Source: an uncultured Bacteroidales bacterium (GTDB taxonomy: Bacteria > Bacteroidota > Bacteroidia > Bacteroidales > UBA932). Taken from it: a stretch of 64,000 bases of DNA. Below, piece by piece: positions 1-7,342 of the stretch; the first letter of the stretch is position 1; the number at the start of each line of letters is the position of its first letter. The DNA lies in contig CALVAG010000003.1 in NCBI GenBank assembly GCA_944325445.1, positions 1 through 64,000 on the forward strand. Reading direction: 5' to 3'. The translations under genes and the position numbers were made by a program. The notes beneath the pieces were generated by a model. It did no database searches. It was not told the origin of the DNA and saw only the letters and a program-made list of their open reading frames with translations.

Positions 1-47
1 TCATTACCTCGTTTTTTGAGAAATGCTTATAAGTAGCTTATTTTTAA

Positions 48-482
48 TATATTCCTATTTCAATATCGTTTTTTTCGGCAAAAAACGCATTTTTTCAAGC
101 CAACCGTGAAAATCCGAAATTCAGGCTTATACTCGGCAAATACTTGAAAAAGTCCATTACATGTTTCCCTTGCGGCAATATTATACATACTTATGAGGAA
201 AAAGAAACTGATGTGAGGATTGCCACACAAATAGTGGCTGACGCTTATCAGAAGAATTGCGACATATCCATCGTTGTATCAGCTGATAGTGATATGATAC
301 CGGCAATAGAACTTGCCATAGAAGCCCGTCAAAGGGTTTTGGTCTATTTCCCTCCTTATCAATATTCCAGTAACCTTGCGATGATGGGTATGGGCAAGGC
401 GGTACATATGAAACAATATGAAAGCCGTTTTCAGAAATTGATAGCAGAAAAGAGGTGGCTCAAGTCAAACGGAATCATTTAA
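48..482 (+). pseudogene. NYN-domain (LabA/DUF88-like) protein, 5'-truncated remnant
   Basis: The reading frame is open from 48 to the stop at 480-482. The first usable start codon is a TTG at 144, but residues before it (around 'FFQANRENPKF' and 'LILGKYLKK') still read like the family, so the domain clearly continues upstream. A stop at 45-47 cuts it off and there is no start codon between 48 and 143. The retained part has the C-terminal half of the NYN/PIN-like nuclease fold: 'YEEKETDVRIATQI' and 'VVSADSDMIPAI', with acidic residues of the kind that bind metal in this family. The N-terminal strand with the first catalytic Asp is missing. The 3' end overlaps the convergent tonB gene by 8 bp. 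I infer a decayed gene; a short TTG-initiated product is possible but would lack half the active site. Confidence 0.6.
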
Positions 483-1239
483 GTTTGAAAATGTAGGTGA
501 TTGTGCCCTCCTGTACTGCAGGGGCCGAAGAACTTACATTGAAAAGCGCCTTGTATGCCGCTTTTTCAGCAGCATCCCACAACTCCTTGTCCTGCACGGT
601 AGTGCCGTTGGCTCCGGGAACGGCATTCGTGACTTTGCCGTACTGGTCTACAAGAATCCTGACTACTACGCGCCCCTCTTTGTTTACGGTATAGTCCGGA
701 ATCGGCAGCGAGCCTACTACGTTTCTTCCCCTTACGTTTGCCATAGGGGCGTTGTTTATATCGCCGAATCTCGTATTCCCATGTGGAACTCCGGCTTTCA
801 GGGCATCGCTTACCCTTTCAGCCGTCTGTGCGGCAAGGGTGTCTGAGCGGTTGTTCGCCGAACTGAAGAGCGCCCTGGTATCTATTTCTGTGCGTTCCGG
901 TTCGAATGTCTCGATATCCCCTTCTCCCTCCATAGTCGTCTCCTTGCCTATAGCCGGCTCTTCCGATACGGTTTGTGCTTCGGAACGTTGTGCGAGCTGT
1001 ACTTCGTTTTCAACTCTGGCGTTTTCGGCCTTCGGGACATTTCCGGCCTCCACTTCGATAGGGGAAACCTCTTCCTGCGTGAAATCCAGAAGCAGGCCAA
1101 TCTCCCGCGGGGGAGTGTAATGCGCCCTTACACCTGTCTTTATACAGATAGACAGCAACAATATATGGAACAGCAGCGTGGCCGCCACTCCAATCACCCT
1201 TGCAGAGCGCTCCTTTTCTCTGGAATCCCTACGTCCCAT
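475..1239 (-). CDS. tonB: TonB-family energy transducer protein
   Basis: Couples proton-motive force harvested by ExbB/ExbD to outer-membrane transporters. After a short basic N-terminus ('GRRDSREKERSAR') there is one membrane segment ('VIGVAATLLFHILLL'), a long periplasmic linker rich in Glu and Ala, and a C-terminal TonB-like domain of about 80 residues beginning near 'GSLPIPDYTVNKEG' with 'VVVRILVDQYGKV'. The open frame extends to a GTG at 1281 that overlaps the exbD stop by one base (TAGTG), which would add 14 residues. I prefer the ATG at 1239 because it puts the membrane helix at the usual distance from the N-terminus. Third gene of a leftward exbB-exbD-tonB operon. Confidence 0.85.
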   Translation of the reverse strand: MGRRDSREKERSARVIGVAATLLFHILLLSICIKTGVRAHYTPPREIGLLLDFTQEEVSPIEVEAGNVPKAENARVENEVQLAQRSEAQTVSEEPAIGKETTMEGEGDIETFEPERTEIDTRALFSSANNRSDTLAAQTAERVSDALKAGVPHGNTRFGDINNAPMANVRGRNVVGSLPIPDYTVNKEGRVVVRILVDQYGKVTNAVPGANGTTVQDKELWDAAEKAAYKALFNVSSSAPAVQEGTITYIFKLK

Positions 1240-1280
1240 CTTTTTAAACCGGTATTTGATGCAGTCGCAGTTCTGTGCCA

Positions 1281-1694
1281 CTACTCCGGTGCAGTAGCCA
1301 GAATAACCTTATACTTGTTTCTTTTAGCAATGTTCATAAGATTTACAACCTCCTCTATGGGGACGGTCTTGTCTGCATAGATAGAGAAAGTCGGATCATC
1401 GGTATCCATTAGCAAATTCTGGATAGCAGGTTCTATTTCATCGAATCTGACCGGTTTTGCATTTCCGTTGATGTGGTACGAAAAAGTATTGGTGCCGGTG
1501 TAATGCTTGATTGAGACACTCACCTGTTGCTTTGCCGAAATCTGGTTAGTGCTCTTGGGCAGGAGCAGTTTCAACGCATTGGGGTTTATGAGCGTAGAAG
1601 TTACAAGAAAGAAAATGAGCAGCAGGAAGACAATGTCTGTCATGGATGACATGCTGAATGAAGCTTCAGCCTTTGTTCTCTGTTTTATAGCCAT
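1281..1694 (-). CDS. exbD: ExbD/TolR-type biopolymer transport protein
   Basis: 137 residues, the usual length for ExbD. A cytoplasmic basic N-terminus ('AIKQRTKAEASFSMSSMTD') leads into one transmembrane helix ('IVFLLLIFFLVTSTL'). The Asp just before the helix is the proton-translocating residue expected in this family. A periplasmic domain ends with 'YADKTVPIEEVVNLMNIAKR', the typical ExbD signature. It lies 11 bp downstream of exbB and its stop overlaps the possible GTG start of tonB, so the three proteins are probably translated as a unit and assemble an inner-membrane motor. Confidence 0.9.
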   Translation of the reverse strand: MAIKQRTKAEASFSMSSMTDIVFLLLIFFLVTSTLINPNALKLLLPKSTNQISAKQQVSVSIKHYTGTNTFSYHINGNAKPVRFDEIEPAIQNLLMDTDDPTFSIYADKTVPIEEVVNLMNIAKRNKYKVILATAPE

Positions 1695-1705
1695 ATCTGC
1701 AATCC

Positions 1706-2401
1706 CTATTTCGACGGTTCATGGAGCAGGTCCATGAACTCTATGGTGTTGTTCTGCATTTTATATACCAAATCGGATATTCTTGCGGTAAGATAATTGT
1801 ATCCGAAATAGGCGAGAATACCTACTATGAGGCCGGCCACGGTGGTAACCATTGCCGTATAGATACCTCCGGAAAGAAGCGTTATGTCTATATTGTTACC
1901 TGCGGCCGACATGTTGTAGAATGCCTGCACCATGCCTATTACGGTTCCCAAAAAGCCTATCATTGGGGCGCCTCCGGCGATAGTCGCAAGCATCGGCAAT
2001 CCTTTCTCCAAACGGGCGACCTCTACATTTCCCATGTTTTCTACGGCAGTCTGTATATCCTGCAGCGGCCGGCCTATTCTCTCCACTCCCTTTTCTATCA
2101 GTCTGGAAACCGGAGTGTCGCTCTTCTGGCAGAGTGAGAGCGCGGCATTGATTTTTCCCTGATGTATATAGTCGCGTATATCCTTCATGAAATTTTCATC
2201 GACCACGGATGCCTTGCGTATATCCCACCACTTCTGGGCAAAAATATAAATCGTAAGTATCGAGAGCAGAAAAAGCGGAATCATCAGCCATCCGCCCTTT
2301 ATAGCCATGTCTATTAACGAAAATGAAAGTTCTTCCTCTACCGGAACGGCCTCTGCTGCAACCGCAGCGGAACTTGATTGTAAAATAGCTGTCAAAATCA
2401 T
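1706..2401 (-). CDS. exbB: ExbB/TolQ/MotA-type proton channel protein
   Basis: 231-residue inner-membrane protein of the MotA/TolQ/ExbB family. It has an N-terminal hydrophobic stretch, a helix near 'GWLMIPLFLLSILTIYIFA', a cytoplasmic middle region, and two further helices ('LATIAGGAPMIGFLGTVIGM' and 'GIYTAMVTTVAGLIVGILAY'), the last two being the conserved channel segments. First gene of the exbB-exbD-tonB operon. A TATATTTG box on the minus strand (2439-2446), about 40 bp upstream of the start, fits the Bacteroidota -7 consensus. Confidence 0.9.
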   Translation of the reverse strand: MILTAILQSSSAAVAAEAVPVEEELSFSLIDMAIKGGWLMIPLFLLSILTIYIFAQKWWDIRKASVVDENFMKDIRDYIHQGKINAALSLCQKSDTPVSRLIEKGVERIGRPLQDIQTAVENMGNVEVARLEKGLPMLATIAGGAPMIGFLGTVIGMVQAFYNMSAAGNNIDITLLSGGIYTAMVTTVAGLIVGILAYFGYNYLTARISDLVYKMQNNTIEFMDLLHEPSK

Positions 2402-2642
2402 TTCTGTTGAACTTTAAACAATATTCAAAAAAGATTTGCAAATATAAGGAAACTTCCATTGAATTGAATTCTGCAGTTCTTAAATTAAAGCATACCGCAG
2501 TGCGTAAATGTAAAATCATGCTATGTTTTATAAAAATATCAATATTATAGTTCTGCGGGCGTTTGCGTTTGCAGAAAAAGAATAGTTTACGGAAATTTGC
2601 ACTGCAATACCCCGGGAGTGTCCAACATAGGAAAACATTTTC
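2402..2642. other. Divergent intergenic region between exbB and the 6S-like RNA
   Basis: The 518-bp gap from 2402 to 2919 has no convincing protein gene. The left half is AT-rich and holds the leftward exbB promoter. The right half (from 2643) holds a rightward promoter and a long hairpin RNA, annotated separately. A minus-strand open frame over 2196-2750 runs through the exbB promoter and has no family features, so it is not called. Confidence 0.6.
2439..2446 (-). promoter_or_regulatory. exbB operon promoter, -7 box
   Basis: The minus strand reads TATATTTG, an exact match to TAnnTTTG. No good TTG was found 19-20 nt upstream, so only the -7 element is supported. Expected transcription start is about 35 nt before the exbB start codon. 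Confidence 0.5.
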
Positions 2643-2650
2643 TATCTTTG
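2643..2650 (+). promoter_or_regulatory. Promoter -7 box for the 6S-like RNA and possibly the downstream operon
   Basis: TATCTTTG fits TAnnTTTG. The -33 region has no clear TTTG. Transcription would begin at about 2656, just before the first paired bases of the hairpin RNA. Confidence 0.5.
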
Positions 2651-2656
2651 CAATGC

Positions 2657-2875
2657 TATCGTGCTGATAGTGACATATAGAAGTGTTTAGCTTTGTCCCT
2701 GCTGGAAATCTGGTACATTTCAAAGACGTCGGGATAAACAATACAGACACTCATCACCATGTAATAGCTGTGTCATTAGTTTGATATTCTATTCGGGTGT
2801 GGGGTATTGTTTTATTGACGTAAGGTTTACCAGAACCTCCAGCAGATAAAACTATGACTCCACACTCTCTTTTTG
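2657..2875 (+). ncRNA. Long imperfect hairpin RNA, 6S RNA-like
   Basis: Consecutive complementary arms nest into one rod: AGTGT (2682-2686) with ACACT (2862-2866); TAGCTTT (2688-2694) with AAAACTA (2848-2854, one mismatch); CTGCTGG (2699-2705) with CCAGCAG (2839-2845); TCTGGTA (2709-2715) with TACCAGA (2828-2834); ACGTC (2726-2730) with GACGT (2817-2821); and ATAAACAATAC (2734-2744) with GTATTGTTTTAT (2804-2815). An asymmetric bubble (10 and 6 nt) lies between the fourth and fifth helices. A T-run at 2870-2874 follows the closing stem, and a TATCTTTG box lies just upstream. Size, rod shape and bubble resemble 6S RNA, which sequesters RNA polymerase holoenzyme. Alternatively it is a structured leader of the following operon. 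Confidence 0.55.
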
Positions 2876-2919
2876 TATGAACACCCGTGCATGGAGTCGC
2901 ACGGAAATGTGTAATTACT

Positions 2920-3531
2920 ATGAAAAATATCTTTTATTTGCTGTTGTGCGCACTCTTTCTTACTTCGTGCGGAAGTTCCAAATCTGTAAATGAAATTTCG
3001 AGAAAGCAGGCAACCAGTCTCGAAGGCGAAAAGGTAACGGTTGAGACCATGAAAATGCAGGGGATTGAAATGGCCGAGAGCCTGAACGATGAAGGTACGG
3101 AAATCATAGAGCGCCCTTTCAAATGGTATGCCGGCGTAGGAAAGGCAGATAATAAGCAGGTGGCAATAGAACTTGCCCAGAGAGAAGCCTATGCAACTAT
3201 TTCGCGTGTGCTCGAAAATGCTGTGGCAGACCAGGCGCAAAGGGGGAATGTCGTAAACAACGGTCGTGTGCAGCAGGCACTGACAATGCATTGGAGGCAG
3301 GTAAGCACCAGTTTGCAGCAAGGTTGTGAACCGTTCGGCAATGTAACAATCGAATATAGCCAGTCTGCAAATATGTATAATGTTACGGCAAAAGTGGCAA
3401 TAAGGGGAGACCGTTTCAACAAGCTTCTCGATGCTGCAGGCAGTTATAAACCCGAAGATTTGAGCGGTTCAGACCTCGAACAGTTCCTGGAAGTGAACAA
3501 GGCCATCATGGAAGCTGCAAAAGGTAATTGA
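2920..3531 (+). CDS. LPP20-like outer-membrane lipoprotein
   Basis: The start is placed at the ATG at 2920, not the in-frame GTG at 2887, because 2920 begins a clean lipoprotein signal ('MKNIFYLLLCALFLTSCG') with the lipobox Leu-Thr-Ser-Cys. The mature part contains 'KWYAGVGKADNKQVAIELAQ' followed by 'REAYATISRVLENAV', the pattern of LPP20-type domains in which aligned helices pack on a short sheet. The exact role is unknown. It opens a rightward operon with a second exported protein and three CsgG/LpoB-like proteins. LPP20 and CsgG-like proteins occur together elsewhere, for example around Vibrio flagellar outer rings, so an envelope assembly role is a reasonable inference. Confidence 0.65.
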   Translation: MKNIFYLLLCALFLTSCGSSKSVNEISRKQATSLEGEKVTVETMKMQGIEMAESLNDEGTEIIERPFKWYAGVGKADNKQVAIELAQREAYATISRVLENAVADQAQRGNVVNNGRVQQALTMHWRQVSTSLQQGCEPFGNVTIEYSQSANMYNVTAKVAIRGDRFNKLLDAAGSYKPEDLSGSDLEQFLEVNKAIMEAAKGN

Positions 3532-3538
3532 CGATATA

Positions 3539-4567
3539 ATGAAAAAAGTAGCGCTGCTGTTGTTTTTGCTGGCAACTCTCTTTGGTACATTTGCCGCCGG
3601 GCAGTACCCGCCGGAGTGGATACAATATGTTTCCGACAGCTATATGTACGATATCCAAAGCGGTAAAAACGACGGAAATATGTCTGAAACGGATTTTAAA
3701 AACCATCTGCTCGATATGGCCCGTACAAACCTTGCGAGGCAGTTTGAAGTAGGTGTGAGGGATGCAGCCGAATTGAACAAGAAATCTGTAGATGGACGTA
3801 CTTCAATAACATATTCGTCGCAGACAAGTTTCTCGACAGATATAAATCTGAAATTCGCGGAGAGTAAAACCGCATATGATCCGGTATCCGGAACAGGTTA
3901 TGCCATAGCTTACATAGACCGGAATGCCGCACGCGATTACTATAAAAACGAGCTGGATGTCATTTGCCGTAAAATAGACAATGCGGTCGCATCTGCCGGG
4001 GACTATGTCGATGCCGGATTCAATTCAAAGGCGCGGGCCGAACTCGAGGCGTCGCTAATGCAGTTCGGGAGTGCGGATTCATCTCTGTTATGGCTGAATA
4101 TATTCGGTGCATCCGGTTTCGAACTGGCAGGATGGCAGGAGCGGCTGAATACCGCCGAACGCAATATAAAAAAATTGTTGTCAAAGCTGCAGCATGCGAC
4201 CGTCATTTACCTTTCGTGCAAGGCAGACCTTTTCGGCAAACCGTACCCTGCGCTGCAAAACCGGCTCAAGGGGGTATTGTCCAAGGAGGGATGCAGTTTT
4301 ACCGATAATCCCGCCAAGGCGGATCTGGCAGTTGAGGTGAGTGTCGCAGCAAGAGAGTATAACCGTTTGGAAACAGGTTCAAATACTCTCTATTTTGCCT
4401 ATGCCGATGCTTATATATCGATAGACAAGAAGCTTGTAGAAAAGCGGGTGTATGAAGATAACATGTCTGTAAAGGGAGGACATACAATAAGTTATGCGGA
4501 GGCGGCAAAAGCGGCTTTCGATAAGCTGGCAGAAAAACTGGGAAGTATCATAAATCAGAATATATAA
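3539..4567 (+). CDS. Exported protein of unknown function, LPP20-like N-terminus
   Basis: 342 residues with a Sec signal peptide ('MKKVALLLFLLATLFGTFAAG') and no lipobox Cys. Residues of about 25-140 ('YPPEWIQYVSDSYMYDI', then 'DMARTNLARQFEVGVRD') look like the LPP20-type helix-plus-sheet unit of the preceding gene. A helical middle follows, then a C-terminal domain starting near 'ATVIYLSCKADLFGK' containing 'ADLAVEVSVAAREYNR', reminiscent of small alpha/beta lipoprotein domains in outer-membrane assembly factors. No catalytic residues are recognisable. It lies 7 bp after the lipoprotein gene and 4 bp before the first CsgG-like gene, so it belongs to the same operon. Confidence 0.55.
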   Translation: MKKVALLLFLLATLFGTFAAGQYPPEWIQYVSDSYMYDIQSGKNDGNMSETDFKNHLLDMARTNLARQFEVGVRDAAELNKKSVDGRTSITYSSQTSFSTDINLKFAESKTAYDPVSGTGYAIAYIDRNAARDYYKNELDVICRKIDNAVASAGDYVDAGFNSKARAELEASLMQFGSADSSLLWLNIFGASGFELAGWQERLNTAERNIKKLLSKLQHATVIYLSCKADLFGKPYPALQNRLKGVLSKEGCSFTDNPAKADLAVEVSVAAREYNRLETGSNTLYFAYADAYISIDKKLVEKRVYEDNMSVKGGHTISYAEAAKAAFDKLAEKLGSIINQNI

Positions 4568-4571
4568 AAAA

Positions 4572-5438
4572 ATGAAACGGATATATGTTTGCCTTATAGC
4601 ACTGTTCCTGTTCAATGCAATGGCCGCTCAGGACGAAAAGTTGAGGATTGCGGTGTTCGACCCTACATCAAGCGGCACCTCGATAGACGAAGGGACCAAA
4701 ATCGCCATCCGCGAGATAGTAAGTTCAACCATAGTGAATACCGGCAAACACTCCATAGTGGAGCGTTCGTTGCTGGAGAAGGTGATGCAGGAACAATCGT
4801 TTTCCAATTCAGGCGCCGTAGACGATTCGCAGATGACTGAAATCGGAAAACTGGCCGGGGCGAACAAGATCATAGTATCTGTGGTTACATTGACCGGCGG
4901 CAGAAACATGCTGAGCATAAAAATGATTGATGTGCAGACGGCGAATGTGGAGCGTCAGAAGGTAAAAATAGTGACATCCGGAGAGTTGCTCGATATAGTG
5001 GAGCCAATGACTCTCAGTCTTATAGGCGAGACATTAGAAGAAGACCCCGTTCAGGTATCCTCTCCCGAGCAGCCTGCAGCTGAAAACACGATTCAGAATA
5101 CCGTTGCCGTTGCAGACCGGAAACCTCTTCCAGGCAAGGATGAAATAGTACTCTATCTTCCGTCGGGATACGAGCCTAAAAAAGAGAAGCACCGCGATTT
5201 GCCCATAGGTGTGGCGCTGGATAAAGAGCTGATAGGTTCCGGAACTTTGAGCGGCGGATTCCTTCTGCGTATAAAAAGCCCGGGAAGCGGTGAGCATGTT
5301 TTGAATGCAGGAGGCTGCAAGGTCAAATTCGACCCTGCTGAATACAATTATTTCGAATTCCAGGTTTACAGATGGAATTATTTGGGAAAGGCCATGTACG
5401 GGATAACCCTTAAGGAGAAGAAAATGGTAACACAGTAG
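4572..5438 (+). CDS. CsgG/LpoB-like periplasmic protein
   Basis: 288 residues with a signal peptide ('MKRIYVCLIALFLFNAMAAQ'). The N-terminal domain has the CsgG/LpoB-type order: strand 'LRIAVFDPTSSGT', helix, 'SIVERSLLEKVMQEQSFSN', 'DDSQMTEIGKLAGANKIIV', then 'SIKMIDVQTANVERQ'. The last 100 residues ('DEIVLYLPSGYEPKKEKH' onward) form a separate beta-rich module that I cannot assign. CsgG-fold proteins form outer-membrane secretion pores or bind peptidoglycan synthases, but the pore-forming insert of curli CsgG is not evident and there is no lipobox. Third gene of the operon and the most divergent of its three CsgG-like members. Confidence 0.6.
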   Translation: MKRIYVCLIALFLFNAMAAQDEKLRIAVFDPTSSGTSIDEGTKIAIREIVSSTIVNTGKHSIVERSLLEKVMQEQSFSNSGAVDDSQMTEIGKLAGANKIIVSVVTLTGGRNMLSIKMIDVQTANVERQKVKIVTSGELLDIVEPMTLSLIGETLEEDPVQVSSPEQPAAENTIQNTVAVADRKPLPGKDEIVLYLPSGYEPKKEKHRDLPIGVALDKELIGSGTLSGGFLLRIKSPGSGEHVLNAGGCKVKFDPAEYNYFEFQVYRWNYLGKAMYGITLKEKKMVTQ

Positions 5439-5444
5439 AAGAAG

Positions 5445-6452
5445 ATGTCAAGGATATTTTTTTTGTGGTGTATGTTGCTGCTCGGCTCCATTTCGGTATG
5501 CGGGCAGCAGCGGAATGTCAGGCGTGTGGCGCTTCTCGATATTGTAGATAACGAGAAACTCTTTTCCGACGGTGTGAAGCTGCTGATAAGAAGCAGGCTC
5601 AGTTCTGCAATTGCGAATACTCCGGGATATGAGAGTTACGACCGTGTAGATATTGCCTCCATAATGGACGAGCAGCAGTTTCAGCGGACCGGGCTCGTAG
5701 ATGATTCTCAGATAAAGAGGCTGGGGGAGATGACAGGGGCCGATTATATCCTTGTTACCGAAGCTGCCGAATTCGATGATTCGCATATTGTAATGATTGC
5801 TAAAATTTTGAATGTGGAGAGCGCGAGGCTGGAGAGGATATCAGATGTTACTACTACAACCGATATAGATATGCTGGGAAAAAGTTGCCGTGAACTTATT
5901 GGAAAACTCCTGACTGTAAGGCAGGAACTGAAAATAGGAGAGAACCTGTATGTCGGAGAGAGCAAAGGCGGAATCCCGGATGGGGAGGGGCTGATGCGAT
6001 TTTCAGAAGATGACCCGGAGGGCAGGAAAAGTTACAAAGGAAGCTGGCTCAACGGGAAATGCCATGGCAAAGGAACCATGGCCTACACCGGAGGGGTCTA
6101 TATCGGGAATTTCAACGCCGGAACAAGAAGCGGTTTCGGAATATTCAGCTATCTGGACGGCAGCAGATATGAAGGCAATTGGGTAAATGATAAAATGGAT
6201 GGAAACGGCAGATTCTATTATGCAAAAGATGACTTGGACAGCAGGCATTTTCTTAACGGATATTGGAAAAACGGCATTATAACCGGTGAGGGGCGTCTGT
6301 TCTATAAAAACGGGAATTACAAGGTGGGAGTATTTGTAAACGGCAGGATGGACGGCGAATGGAAGTGCTATGACCTTTACGGAACGCATATTGCGAACCA
6401 GATCTTCAAGAACGGCATACCGGTTAAAACCAAACGGCTGAACAAAAAATAA
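5445..6452 (+). CDS. CsgG-like domain fused to MORN repeats
   Basis: 335 residues. A signal peptide ('IFFLWCMLLLGSISVCG') is followed by a CsgG/LpoB-like domain ('RRVALLDIVDNEKLFSDG', 'YDRVDIASIMDEQQFQRTG', 'LVDDSQIKRLGEMTGADYIL'). From about residue 165 come repeated MORN units: 'GESKGGIPDGEGLMRF', 'YKGSWLNGKCHGKGTM', 'YIGNFNAGTRSGFGIF', 'YEGNWVNDKMDGNGRF', and more. MORN repeats often mediate membrane or protein contact; a function with a CsgG-like domain is not known to me. The N-terminal domain is closely similar to that of the next gene, so the pair arose by tandem duplication with exchange of the C-terminal part. Confidence 0.65.
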   Translation: MSRIFFLWCMLLLGSISVCGQQRNVRRVALLDIVDNEKLFSDGVKLLIRSRLSSAIANTPGYESYDRVDIASIMDEQQFQRTGLVDDSQIKRLGEMTGADYILVTEAAEFDDSHIVMIAKILNVESARLERISDVTTTTDIDMLGKSCRELIGKLLTVRQELKIGENLYVGESKGGIPDGEGLMRFSEDDPEGRKSYKGSWLNGKCHGKGTMAYTGGVYIGNFNAGTRSGFGIFSYLDGSRYEGNWVNDKMDGNGRFYYAKDDLDSRHFLNGYWKNGIITGEGRLFYKNGNYKVGVFVNGRMDGEWKCYDLYGTHIANQIFKNGIPVKTKRLNKK

Positions 6453-6465
6453 AATTGGGCAAGAT

Positions 6466-7332
6466 ATGAGACGTGCGATATTCATATTTCTTTTTTTTAC
6501 ACTGCTATGCAATATGGCGCTATACGGCGGCCGGCACGGTGAGACAAAACGTGTGGCGATTCTTGATATAATAGACAGGGAAAATGCCGTTGCAGACGGG
6601 GTGAAGATGCTCATAAGCGGCAAATTGAGTTTTGCCATAACCAATATACCTGGTTACGAGGGGTATGACAGGGTTGATATCGCCGCCATAATGGATGAGC
6701 AGAAATTCCAGCGGACGGGGCTCGTAGACGATTCTCAGATAAAACAGCTCGGTATAATGACCGGAGCGGATTATGTCCTTGTTACGGAAGTCGCCAAGTT
6801 GGATGACAGGGAGATAGTAATAGCCTCTAAAATCCTGGATGTCGAGAGTGCGAAAATCGAAAATGCGGCTGACGTGCGTACATCCGTCGATGTAAATACA
6901 ATGGAGGCAAAGTGCAGGGAACTGGCAAAAAAACTTTTCAGGTGGACTCCTGCAGCGGAGAGTATAAAAAGCGATATCCCATTTGTCAGCGTGGAGCAGA
7001 TGCCGATGTTCCAGGGAGGCGATGCGAATGCCTTTTTAAGGTGGGTCAATAAAAATGTAATATACCCGCAGGCTGCAATCGAAAATAATATTTATGGCAG
7101 AGTGACGGTTAAATTCGTTATAAGAAAAGACGGTTCGCTTACAGATATCGAGATATTGGGCAGCCCCGACAAAATATTGTCGGATGCCGCAATAGAGGTG
7201 CTTGGCCGTTCTCCGGAATGGGAGCCCGGAAGGCAGAACGGCTTGGCTGTAGATGTGCAACTTACAATGCCTGTCGTTTTTAAATTGACCGGTGGAGATG
7301 GCGATGCGAAAAATGCGTCGGGCAAACGATAA
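6466..7332 (+). CDS. CsgG-like domain fused to a TonB C-terminal domain
   Basis: 288 residues. After a signal peptide ('RRAIFIFLFFTLLCNMALYG') comes a CsgG/LpoB-like domain nearly the same as in the preceding gene ('YDRVDIAAIMDEQKFQRTG', 'LVDDSQIKQLGIMTGADYVL'). Residues of about 170-280 are a TonB C-terminal-type domain: 'FQGGDANAFLRWVNKNVIYP', 'GRVTVKFVIRKDGSLTDIEI', 'LSDAAIEVLGRSPEWEPGRQ', 'VVFKL'. There is no long proline-rich linker, and no membrane anchor other than the cleavable signal, so it is unlikely to be a working TonB motor arm; a periplasmic binding module is more likely. Last gene of the operon, convergent with the thioredoxin lipoprotein gene 10 bp away. Confidence 0.65.
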   Translation: MRRAIFIFLFFTLLCNMALYGGRHGETKRVAILDIIDRENAVADGVKMLISGKLSFAITNIPGYEGYDRVDIAAIMDEQKFQRTGLVDDSQIKQLGIMTGADYVLVTEVAKLDDREIVIASKILDVESAKIENAADVRTSVDVNTMEAKCRELAKKLFRWTPAAESIKSDIPFVSVEQMPMFQGGDANAFLRWVNKNVIYPQAAIENNIYGRVTVKFVIRKDGSLTDIEILGSPDKILSDAAIEVLGRSPEWEPGRQNGLAVDVQLTMPVVFKLTGGDGDAKNASGKR

Positions 7333-7342
7333 ACAGAGCCTT

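Noticed and set aside
2196-2750. 184-codon minus-strand frame across the exbB start and upstream region
   Set aside because: It overlaps exbB in another frame, covers the exbB promoter and part of the hairpin RNA, and has no recognisable domain.
2827-3321. 164-codon minus-strand frame opposite the LPP20-like gene
   Set aside because: The plus-strand lipoprotein has a clear signal peptide and domain pattern; the opposite frame has neither.
6466-7332. Second functional TonB motor protein
   Set aside because: The TonB-like end is attached to a CsgG-like domain behind a signal peptide, with no membrane anchor retained after cleavage and no long periplasm-spanning linker.
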